A DNA stretch of 9,138 nt from Clostridia bacterium. Lineage in GTDB: Bacteria; Bacillota; Clostridia; Oscillospirales; CAG-272. Shown in pieces: positions 1-6,321 of the stretch. Both the position numbers and the translations under genes were made by a program. Each line of letters opens with the position of its first letter. The first letter of the stretch is position 1. The notes beneath the pieces were generated by a model. It had not been told where the DNA came from. It did no database searches and saw only the letters and a program-made list of their open reading frames with translations. The stretch lies in the NCBI GenBank assembly GCA_017520365.1, contig JAFXFQ010000038.1, positions 1-9,138 on the forward strand. Reading direction: 5' to 3'.

Positions 1-845
1 AGAATGTCTCCCACAAGCTCGGGAGGTGTGCGCTCGATAACGTTACATACAGCCTCAAGTATCTGAGTGATAGGCTCCTCAAGTGCATCGGGCATTTCAA
101 GAGATGAAATACGAACTACCTTGGGAAGGCCCTGAACGAGGCAGCGACCCTTGACCTCAATAACTCTGGGCTCGTCTCTCTGCCATGCACAGCCGACCTT
201 GATCCTTATTTCCTCAGCGGTGCGCTCGCCGATAAGCACATTGTGGCGGCGGCGGACGTATCTGATGATAGCTTCATCAAAGCGATCTCCCGCAACCTTT
301 ATGGACTCGGAAACAACAACGCCTCCGAGAGAGATGACCGCAACGTCGCAGGTACCGCCTCCGATGTCGACGATCATATGACCATTGGGGGTAGAAATAT
401 CGATGCCGGCACCGATAGCCGCCGCAACGGGCTCCTCTATAAGATAGGTGTTCTTCGCACCTGCCTGTGTTGCCGCATCGACAACAGCGCGCTCCTCTAC
501 CTCGGTGATACCGCTGGGCACACAGATGATAACTCTGGGGGCCAGAATGGAGTTTCCGCAGGCACGCTTGATAAAGTACTGTATCATACGAAGGGTGTAT
601 TCATACTGACTGATAACACCCTCTCTGAGAGGACGGATAGCTGTTATGTTACCGGGAGTTCTTCCCAGCATCTGCTGAGCTTCCTTGCCCACCTTAAGTA
701 TCTTGTCTGTGTTCCTGTCTATGGCAACAACGCTTGGTTCCTTGAGAACGATGCCCTTTCCCTGCACGTATACAAGGACTGTCGCTGTTCCGAGATCTAT
801 ACCGATATCTTTTCGCATTCTGAAAAGATTTTTAAAAAATCCCAT
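1..845 (-). CDS. mreB: MreB/Mbl-type rod-shape-determining protein (3' end cut off by window edge)
   Basis: This is a bacterial actin homologue that forms membrane-bound ATP-dependent filaments guiding lateral cell-wall synthesis. I translated the minus strand by hand and read 281 residues; the family is usually about 330-345, so roughly the last 55 are outside the window. The first phosphate loop is DIGIDLGTATV (residues 13-23), followed by GKGIVLKEPSVVA. The second phosphate motif is IDIGGGTCDVAVIS, starting near residue 159, with Cys where most homologues have Thr. GERTAEEIRIKVG lies near 206-218 and ERTPPEL near 271-277, both MreB/Mbl hallmarks. The start MGFFKNLFRMRK could be a short amphipathic membrane-binding helix (inferred). 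An ATG at 843-845 is preceded by GGAGAG at 855-860. MreB and Mbl cannot be separated safely from this part, so the symbol is provisional. The usual partners mreC and mreD would lie to the left. Confidence 0.93.
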   Translation of the reverse strand, partial: MGFFKNLFRMRKDIGIDLGTATVLVYVQGKGIVLKEPSVVAIDRNTDKILKVGKEAQQMLGRTPGNITAIRPLREGVISQYEYTLRMIQYFIKRACGNSILAPRVIICVPSGITEVEERAVVDAATQAGAKNTYLIEEPVAAAIGAGIDISTPNGHMIVDIGGGTCDVAVISLGGVVVSESIKVAGDRFDEAIIRYVRRRHNVLIGERTAEEIRIKVGCAWQRDEPRVIEVKGRCLVQGLPKVVRISSLEMPDALEEPITQILEAVCNVIERTPPELVGDI

Positions 846-895
846 ATATGTTAACTCTCCTTTCATTCGGATAAAGACACTATTCTACGAAATAT

Positions 896-924
896 AGTAT
901 AATACAATTTTTTGCTTTTTGCAA
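896..924 (-). promoter_or_regulatory. Sigma-A type promoter of mreB
   Basis: On the minus strand TTGCAA (919-924) is followed after exactly 17 bases by TATACT (896-901). Transcription would start near 889, giving an untranslated leader of about 44 bases before the ATG at 845. The match and spacing are good; no experiment backs it. Confidence 0.7.
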
Positions 925-1042
925 CAGTTGGAAGGATTTTTTTGCAATTGCATTAAATTCCTTTTTCAATTTCCCGTTTTATCGTCACAACACACATATA
1001 TCATGTAAGTATAAGAAAAAAATTAAAAATTTATTCCGTTTG

Positions 1043-1073
1043 TTCACACATTTACAATATTAAGTGATATAAT
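1043..1073 (+). promoter_or_regulatory. Probable extended -10 promoter of the ABC/GldG operon
   Basis: A perfect TATAAT at 1068-1073 carries an upstream TG at 1065-1066, making an extended -10 element. The best -35 candidate is TTCACA (1043-1048), with a long 19-base spacer, so the extended -10 probably does most of the work. The start site would be near 1080, about 48 bases before the first gene. The region between this promoter and the divergent mreB promoter is AT-rich, with no clear operator. Confidence 0.6.
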
Positions 1074-1127
1074 GATTAGGTATATTTCGGTTTTGACCGC
1101 AAAATTAATCTAACGGAGGAAAACGGT

Positions 1128-1991
1128 TTGATAAAAGTTAAAAACCTTTCCAAAAAATACGGAAACGTCCCTGCCGTCAAGAATATCAGCTTTAACGTCA
1201 AGGAAGGCTCCATATACGGATTTCTCGGCCCCAACGGTGCAGGAAAATCCACAACAATGAATATGATATGCGGCTGTCTCGCCATTACGGACGGCACGGT
1301 CACCGTCAACGGACACGACATCGTAGACGAAGCAGTTGAGGCGAAGGCCTGCATCGGATATCTCCCCGAGATTCCCCCTCTCTACCCGGACATGACCGTG
1401 TTTGAGTATCTTGAATTCGTTGCTATGGCCAAAGGCCTTCGCGGCGAGGCACTTTACGATGACCTCTCCTACTGTATGGACAAAACAGGCATCACAGACG
1501 TGGCTGACCGCCTTATCAAAAATCTCTCAAAGGGCTTCAAGCAGAGAGTCGGCATTGCACAAGCCATCGTCGGCGATCCTCACGTGGTCATTCTTGACGA
1601 GCCTACCGTCGGTCTCGACCCTTTGCAGATACTTGAGATAAGAAATCTTATCAAGGAGCTTGGCGAGGAACACACGGTCATCATCTCCAGCCACATCCTT
1701 CAGGAGATCGAGGCCGTTTGCGACCGCGTTATTATGATCTCCAAGGGCCGCATCGTTGCCGACGCAGCTCTTGCAGACCTTACCAAAAACGAAACTCTGG
1801 AGCAGGCATTTGTCCGTCTTGCAGGTGAAAGCATCGACGCGGGAGTCGCTTACGCTACCGAGATCCGCGAGGAAAAGCTTTCCCAAAAGGAAGCGCGCCG
1901 CGGCAAGGTAAAGATCATCACCGAGAGCAAAAAGGGCGCCGCCTATTATGAAGAGATCTACGTTGACGAAGAACCGGAGGAGAAAAAGTAA
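1128..1991 (+). CDS. ABC transporter ATP-binding protein, GldA/CcmA-like
   Basis: This is the cytoplasmic ATPase that would power the membrane protein encoded next. All motifs of an intact nucleotide-binding domain are visible in its 287 residues: Walker A GPNGAGKST at 34-42, a YLPE segment with Glu81 in the Q-loop position, signature LSKGFKQR at 133-140, Walker B VVILDEP at 153-159 with catalytic Glu158, the D-loop GLDP at 162-165 and the switch His189 in ISSHILQE. About 70 residues follow the core and end in an acidic, charged tail (EEPEEKK). The start is TTG at 1128, supported by GGAGG at 1115-1119; no ATG in this frame fits better. The gene overlaps the permease by one base (TAATG), so the two are probably translationally coupled. 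The nearest relatives I recognise are ATPases of Gld-type systems; the substrate is unknown. Confidence 0.95.
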   Translation: MIKVKNLSKKYGNVPAVKNISFNVKEGSIYGFLGPNGAGKSTTMNMICGCLAITDGTVTVNGHDIVDEAVEAKACIGYLPEIPPLYPDMTVFEYLEFVAMAKGLRGEALYDDLSYCMDKTGITDVADRLIKNLSKGFKQRVGIAQAIVGDPHVVILDEPTVGLDPLQILEIRNLIKELGEEHTVIISSHILQEIEAVCDRVIMISKGRIVADAALADLTKNETLEQAFVRLAGESIDAGVAYATEIREEKLSQKEARRGKVKIITESKKGAAYYEEIYVDEEPEEKK

Positions 1992-2860
1992 TGCTTGCAA
2001 TATATAAAAAGGAGCTTCGCTCCTCTCTCTACGGTATGACGGGACCTGTTTTCATATTCGTGGTCCTTGCCGTTATAGGCTTTTTCACAGCCAGCTACCA
2101 TTTCAAGGCAGGCTATGCAACCTTTGAAATAAGCGTGGCGGACGGAGCATTCTGGTCTCTCCTCTTTGCCCCCGTTCTCACCATGCGCTCATTTACTGAG
2201 GAGCGAAGAATGAAAACAGACCAGCTCCTCTATTCCCTTCCCATCACCACAACACAGATAGTTCTCGGCAAGTATCTTGCCCTTATTACCGTGTTCGCTG
2301 TGCCCTGCGTGATAATGTGCGCATACCCTGCCATAATCGCCGCTTTTTCAACCTCGGCACCTAACTTTGCCCTTGCATACGGCGCAATACTGGCTTACTT
2401 CCTTCTCGGATGCACGGTTATCGCCATCGGCGTGTTCATCTCTTCTCTCTTTGAGAGCCTTGTGATCTGCGCCATCGTAAACCTTGCAGCCCTCATCGCT
2501 CTCTATTTTGCAAGAAGCGCCGCCGGCTCATTCTCCGACAGCCCTCTCTTTACCCTCGCTGTTTTCATCATCCTCTCAGCACTTTGTGCTCTCGTTGTAT
2601 ATCTCGCTGTCAAGAACTACGTAATTGCAGGTACGGTAGGCGGAATCCTTAACATTTGCGCTGTCATCGTTTACCTTATCAATGCTGAGCTTTATACCGG
2701 ACTTGGAGCCGATATAATCGGAACCCTCTTTATCTTTACCCCCGTAACAGCCTTCGCGTACAACGTTTTTGACATAACAGCATTCATATACTACATCACC
2801 GCTGCGGCTCTGTTCGTTCTTTTCACAGTGCAGTCCGTAGAAAAAAGACGTTGGAGCTAA
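1991..2860 (+). CDS. ABC-2 type permease, GldF-like
   Basis: This 289-residue integral membrane protein is the transmembrane partner of the ATPase. Hydrophobic stretches lie near residues 18-36, 53-66, 94-118, 126-151, 156-173, 184-206, 210-231, 240-256 and 262-281. The short second and eighth stretches may not fully cross, so six to eight spans are likely. After the second stretch comes a cytoplasmic coupling-type segment with FTEERRMKTDQLLYSLP (68-84) and LGKYLA (92-97), typical of the GldF/NosY-like ABC-2 family. The C-terminus VEKRRWS also matches the family ending. The ATG at 1991 is served by GGAGG at 1976-1980, inside the end of the upstream gene. Fifteen bases separate it from the GldG-like gene. 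Whether the complex moves a substrate or acts as a mechanical regulator is not shown by the sequence. Confidence 0.92.
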   Translation: MLAIYKKELRSSLYGMTGPVFIFVVLAVIGFFTASYHFKAGYATFEISVADGAFWSLLFAPVLTMRSFTEERRMKTDQLLYSLPITTTQIVLGKYLALITVFAVPCVIMCAYPAIIAAFSTSAPNFALAYGAILAYFLLGCTVIAIGVFISSLFESLVICAIVNLAALIALYFARSAAGSFSDSPLFTLAVFIILSALCALVVYLAVKNYVIAGTVGGILNICAVIVYLINAELYTGLGADIIGTLFIFTPVTAFAYNVFDITAFIYYITAAALFVLFTVQSVEKRRWS

Positions 2861-2875
2861 AGGAGGGAGGTCAAT

Positions 2876-4387
2876 ATGAAAAAAACAGACATTAAAAAGC
2901 TTCTCACAGGCTCATACAGCATCGGCATTTGTGCCGCGGCAATTGCAGTTGTTATGCTTATCAACATTTTAGCAGCACAGCTTCCCTCCGGTATCATCAG
3001 GCCTGACGTTACCCCGGCAAAGCTTGCCACAGTAGGAAAGGACAGCAAAAATATCCTTGCCAACGTGGATACCGATATCACCATCTACCGCATCTATTCC
3101 GAAAGCTATTCATATGCAACAGGTCAGGGCGGCGAAACACAGACCGTCCCCGTTGACGAGAATCTGAAAAACCTTCTCTCAAAGTACAAGGACGCCTGCA
3201 AGAGGATCACACTCAAGGAGATCGATCCCGTCAAGGATCCCACCTTCCTTGCAAAGTACACAGATAATACCCTGAACCAGAATTCACTTATCGTTGAAAG
3301 CTCAAAGAGAAGCATCTGCATCGACAGCGCCGGTATGTATCTCTATGAGATCGTGGGCTACTCCGACGGCACATATATGTCCTACGAGGATTGCACCATG
3401 GCTTATCAGAATATTTATTACAGCTACGGCGATTCCCCCGAGGTAAAGGAGTATTTCTTTGCCGAAAATGAGATCACAGGTGCGATCGACTACGTTACAA
3501 GCGATAACATTCCCATCATCTACGAGATCACCGGCCACGGAGAGGCATCCATCTCCACAGGTAAATTCGGAAACCTTACGATGAAGGAAAACGTTGAGCT
3601 CAGAACTCACACCCTTGCCTCAGGAGACAAGATCGCAGTTCCCGATGATGCGGCGGCAGTTCTCATCTACGCTCCCAGCGCAGATATTACAAAGGAAGAG
3701 CTGGATGCCCTCATCACCTACGTTGACGGCGGTGGAGATATCATATTCTTCTCGTTTTACGAATACATTTCCCCTGAAGAAATGCCAAATCTCACAGCCC
3801 TTACAGCTCATATGGGCCTCGAAGCCATCCCCGAGATCATATGCGAGGCAGACGGCGACCACTATAACCAGTACCCCTTCTATATCCTCCCCGACGTAAC
3901 CGGCGAGGGCATCACGAAGGGCCTTTCCGACTCCACTCTTTTCCTCCATATTTCCAACAGCCACGGAATCAAAGCAATTGAGGGAGCGGAAAACGTTACC
4001 GCAGTTTCTCTTATCAATACTACGGATAAGGGCTTCATCTTCAGCGAGGAAAGCATAAACGATCCTGATAAGGCTGAAAAGGCAAAGTATAGCCTGGCAT
4101 ATCAGTCAACCGTTAAGGACGGCGGTACTCTCTACTGGTTTGCAACCCCCCTCTTTATCTATGACACTCTGGTAAACTATTCCAATGGCGATATGTACAG
4201 AGAGCTTCTGAAGGCGACCTGCGATAAGCCCGTTTCTGTTTCCATTATCGGAAAGCAGGTGGTAACCCCTATGGTCCAGCTCACCGCAAACCGATCTGCA
4301 GTATGGCACGTGATCCTCCTTGGAGTGATCCCCTGCGCATTTGTGATCCCGGGATTTGTCATTTGGTACAGACGCCGCAAGAGATAA
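2876..4387 (+). CDS. GldG-family protein (ABC_transp_aux domain), membrane-anchored
   Basis: This 503-residue protein has one hydrophobic segment near each end (about 15-36 and 474-496) and a large middle part that should face outside. It ends in WYRRRKR, consistent with a cytoplasmic tail. The middle holds the GldG-type signature ITGHGEAS (TGHGE at 219-223) after a beta-strand (IPIIYE). Further on come AVLIYAPSADITKEELDAL and DGGGDIIFF (DGGGD at 284-288), the Rossmann-like pattern of the ABC_transp_aux family. In Bacteroidetes, GldG works with GldA and GldF in gliding motility; in Clostridia the same set occurs without known gliding, so motility should not be inferred. A doubled AGGAGGGAGG at 2861-2870 gives a strong ribosome binding site. 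It is a clear operon partner of the ATPase and permease; the ligand is unknown. Confidence 0.9.
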   Translation: MKKTDIKKLLTGSYSIGICAAAIAVVMLINILAAQLPSGIIRPDVTPAKLATVGKDSKNILANVDTDITIYRIYSESYSYATGQGGETQTVPVDENLKNLLSKYKDACKRITLKEIDPVKDPTFLAKYTDNTLNQNSLIVESSKRSICIDSAGMYLYEIVGYSDGTYMSYEDCTMAYQNIYYSYGDSPEVKEYFFAENEITGAIDYVTSDNIPIIYEITGHGEASISTGKFGNLTMKENVELRTHTLASGDKIAVPDDAAAVLIYAPSADITKEELDALITYVDGGGDIIFFSFYEYISPEEMPNLTALTAHMGLEAIPEIICEADGDHYNQYPFYILPDVTGEGITKGLSDSTLFLHISNSHGIKAIEGAENVTAVSLINTTDKGFIFSEESINDPDKAEKAKYSLAYQSTVKDGGTLYWFATPLFIYDTLVNYSNGDMYRELLKATCDKPVSVSIIGKQVVTPMVQLTANRSAVWHVILLGVIPCAFVIPGFVIWYRRRKR

Positions 4388-4393
4388 CAGCCT

Positions 4394-5491
4394 ATGAAAA
4401 AGAAAACAAAAAAAAGACTTGTCACCCTTCTCGTGATGTGCCTTGTCATCACGGCGCTCATAGTCGGCATTGCCGTTATAAACGCGATCAATAAAAAAGC
4501 AAATGAGAAGGAGCCTGAGCCGGCCCCCCAGACCCACGTCACCGTTTTCGATAAAGGAAAGACGATAGTCACCGCCATCCATTTTAAGGACAAGGATACG
4601 GAAATGTCCTTCACCTATGTAAACGAAGAATGGGTCTATGATGCAGACAAAAATTTCCCCCTCAATAAGGACAGGGTAGCGGCAATGGCGTCTGCCATCG
4701 GAAGGATCGATGCCGCCGCCACCATCAGCGATAATAAAAAGCCCCTTTCCGATTTCGGTCTGGAAAATGCCGCAGTCACCGTTTATGCCACATTCTCCGA
4801 CGGAAGCAAAAAAACGTTTCTCTTCGGCGCCAAGAACAGCTTCAACTCCTGTCAGTACCTCTCCATATCCGGAGATAAAAACATCTATATGGTAGAGGAA
4901 AACGTGGCAGAGCCCTTTGCCGCAGACCTTGATTATCTCTATAAGCCCGAGGTCTTCGTGCTTCAGAAGGACGGCGTTGATTATACAAATATCAACAGCA
5001 TCACTCTTACCACCGCCGACGGAAAAACAAACGAGATCACAGACGTTGAGGCAATATACGACCTGACACCGCTTATTTTGGAGCTGGATCTCTATACCTA
5101 CGAGGATTATTACGCAGATAAAGCGGAAATGGCAGAAACGTATCTTATCTCCCCCGAGGGCGAAAGGATCACAGTAAAGTACGATGCCGACGGCGAGACC
5201 GATAAGGTATATACCGTCTATATCGGAGCAAGAAACGAGCCTGAGCCCGAAGCAGAGACAGAAACTGATTCCGACGTTGACGGTGACGAGACCGCCGCAC
5301 CGGAGTCTGAGTCTGCAGCACCTGAAACCGATGCCAACACCCCCGATGACGAGGAGACCGCCGAGGAGGAAGAAAGCAAGTACTGCTACTTCTACACCTT
5401 CAACGAATCCACCGTTGTGTATAACGGTGACGGCGAAACCATTGATAAAATATTCTCATACCTAACCTATACACCCAAAACAGAAAGCTGA
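4394..5491 (+). CDS. DUF4340 protein, membrane-anchored, with acidic insert
   Basis: This is a 365-residue single-pass protein. A basic start (MKKKTKKR) and a hydrophobic segment at about 9-31 anchor it, and the rest should lie outside the membrane. The DUF4340 pattern is visible: a WVYDADKNFPLNKDRV strand-helix region, LSDFGLENAAVTV near 116-128, then a beta-rich FLFGAKN...YLSISGDKNIYMVEE stretch. A second, similar alpha/beta block begins near residue 195. Between VYIGARN and YCYFYTF, residues 282-329 form a Glu/Asp/Pro/Thr-rich low-complexity stretch, almost certainly disordered. The start lies only 6 bases after the GldG-like stop, with no good ribosome binding site (only a weak AAGAG), so translation is probably coupled. 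DUF4340 genes commonly sit beside gldG-like genes; no biochemical role is established for the family. Confidence 0.88.
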   Translation: MKKKTKKRLVTLLVMCLVITALIVGIAVINAINKKANEKEPEPAPQTHVTVFDKGKTIVTAIHFKDKDTEMSFTYVNEEWVYDADKNFPLNKDRVAAMASAIGRIDAAATISDNKKPLSDFGLENAAVTVYATFSDGSKKTFLFGAKNSFNSCQYLSISGDKNIYMVEENVAEPFAADLDYLYKPEVFVLQKDGVDYTNINSITLTTADGKTNEITDVEAIYDLTPLILELDLYTYEDYYADKAEMAETYLISPEGERITVKYDADGETDKVYTVYIGARNEPEPEAETETDSDVDGDETAAPESESAAPETDANTPDDEETAEEEESKYCYFYTFNESTVVYNGDGETIDKIFSYLTYTPKTES

Positions 5492-5510
5492 AAAAGGAGT
5501 AACGGATACA

Positions 5511-5960
5511 ATGATCACAGATAAGCTCACGATGCTGAGAAGCTATGCTTCCTATAACGAGAAGTTCAATACCGTTTGCGATTTTCTTGAAAAGAACAGC
5601 CTTGATTCTCTCCCCATGGGAAGAACAGACCTTGAGGACGGTATCTACGTCAACATAAGCGAGTACGAGCCCTACGCCGCCGGCGATAAGTGGGAGGCAC
5701 ATAAGAAATATGCTGACCTTCAGATAGTTGTCAGCGGAAACGAGTGTATGGACGGCGCAGCCCTCTGCGATTGCATCGGAGCCGGCGAATACTTTGAGGA
5801 GGACGACTATATGTTCTACGATAAGTGCGAGGGAAGCTACGCTACCGTGAAGGCAGAAGCAGGTACCTTTGCCTACTTTGCCCCCACAGACCCCCACCGC
5901 CCCGGCATCCGCTATACCGCAGACAAGGTAAAGAAGGCAGTATTCAAGATTCCCGTGTAA
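5511..5960 (+). CDS. YhcH/YjgK/YiaL family protein (putative sugar anomerase)
   Basis: This is a 149-residue cytoplasmic protein of the usual family length (about 150). The family is a cupin-like beta-barrel; one member, E. coli NanQ (YhcH), is associated with sialic acid anomer conversion. Conserved features are WEAHKKYADLQIVVSG (61-76, with Glu62, His64 and Asp69), Asp98/Asp99 in EEDDY, and FAYFAPTDPHRPG (120-132, with His129), followed by KKAVFKIPV, the typical family ending. These polar residues are candidates for metal or substrate contact. The ATG at 5511 has AGGAG at 5495-5499 (11-base spacing, slightly long). It is the last gene of the operon, 19 bases after the DUF4340 gene and before a strong terminator. 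The substrate cannot be read from the sequence, and no sialic acid genes are in view. Confidence 0.9.
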   Translation: MITDKLTMLRSYASYNEKFNTVCDFLEKNSLDSLPMGRTDLEDGIYVNISEYEPYAAGDKWEAHKKYADLQIVVSGNECMDGAALCDCIGAGEYFEEDDYMFYDKCEGSYATVKAEAGTFAYFAPTDPHRPGIRYTADKVKKAVFKIPV

Positions 5961-5969
5961 ACAAAAATC

Positions 5970-6006
5970 AAGAACGATTCCTCTTGCGGAGGAATCGTTC
6001 TTTTTT
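5970..6006 (+). terminator. Intrinsic terminator of the ABC/GldG/YhcH operon
   Basis: A perfect 14-bp stem pairs 5970-5983 with 5989-6002 around a 5-base loop (TTGCG). T6 runs through 6001-6006, the last two stem bases included. It begins 9 bases after the YhcH-family stop. The A-tract on its left side (5963-5967) means it could also stop minus-strand transcripts. Confidence 0.92.
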
Positions 6007-6016
6007 CGTAATACAA

Positions 6017-6053
6017 AAAAAATCGGCCCATGACAAGCACGGACCGATTTTTT
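6017..6053 (-). terminator. Intrinsic terminator facing the LRR-dockerin gene
   Basis: Arms 6017-6029 and 6041-6053 form a 13-position stem around an 11-base loop. The one imperfect position (6027 with 6043) is C-A in a plus-strand transcript but G-U in a minus-strand transcript, so the hairpin folds better in minus-strand RNA. There it is followed by a run of U from the A-tract at 6015-6022. It therefore probably ends the minus-strand surface-protein transcript and faces the other terminator only 10 bases away. Confidence 0.8.
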
Positions 6054-6069
6054 GTTTTATTGCTTTATG

Positions 6070-6321
6070 AGCCGGCAATCTTTTGCTTCGCATCTTTGTA
6101 TCAATAGCATTGATTATGCCATCGCAATTTATATCTGCCGCAAAGAACCTGAGATTTCCCTCTTCTATGAAATCATGACCGTGAAGAGCGGCAAGCGCTC
6201 TTTTACAAACGGTGCAAACCTGAGCTCTTGTACAGGTTGGCCCGGTTCCGGGGGCTTCAGCTTCACCGACCACTTCTCCGCATACCGTTTTAGGGAGTAC
6301 CTTCCGCTCCCTCTCACACAC
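6070..6321 (-). pseudogene. Decayed tail of a surface protein: Cys-rich repeat plus half a dockerin
   Basis: Downstream of the LRR-dockerin stop, in a different minus-strand frame, the translation keeps clear protein character. It contains VCGEVVGEAE, then PTCTRAQVCTVCKRALAALH and GHDF, a Cys-pair repeat common in clostridial surface proteins. FFAADINCDGIINAIDT follows, an exact D-x-N-x-D-G-x-x-N-x-x-D calcium loop of a dockerin half. The neighbouring intact dockerin has FAADVNGDTTISSIDT at the same point. There is no ribosome binding site or convincing start. The first dockerin half and a proper stop are missing; the frame stays open through both terminators to 5968. I read it as the remnant of a tandem paralogue or of a longer version of the upstream gene. 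The boundaries are approximate. Confidence 0.72.

Noticed and set aside
243..854. A 203-codon open frame on the plus strand
   Set aside because: It lies antisense to mreB, whose translation shows unmistakable actin-family motifs; the plus-strand frame has no ribosome binding site and no recognisable protein pattern.
1527..2000. A 157-codon minus-strand frame
   Set aside because: It is antisense to the second half of the ABC ATPase, including Walker B and the H-loop, and has no independent support.
3302..3964. Long minus-strand frames (102 and 114 codons)
   Set aside because: They are shadows of the GldG-like gene, without ribosome binding sites or known motifs.
1128..5491. Calling the operon a gliding motility system
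   Set aside because: Only the GldA/F/G-like part is present; this set is found in many non-gliding Gram-positive bacteria, and no other gliding genes are visible.
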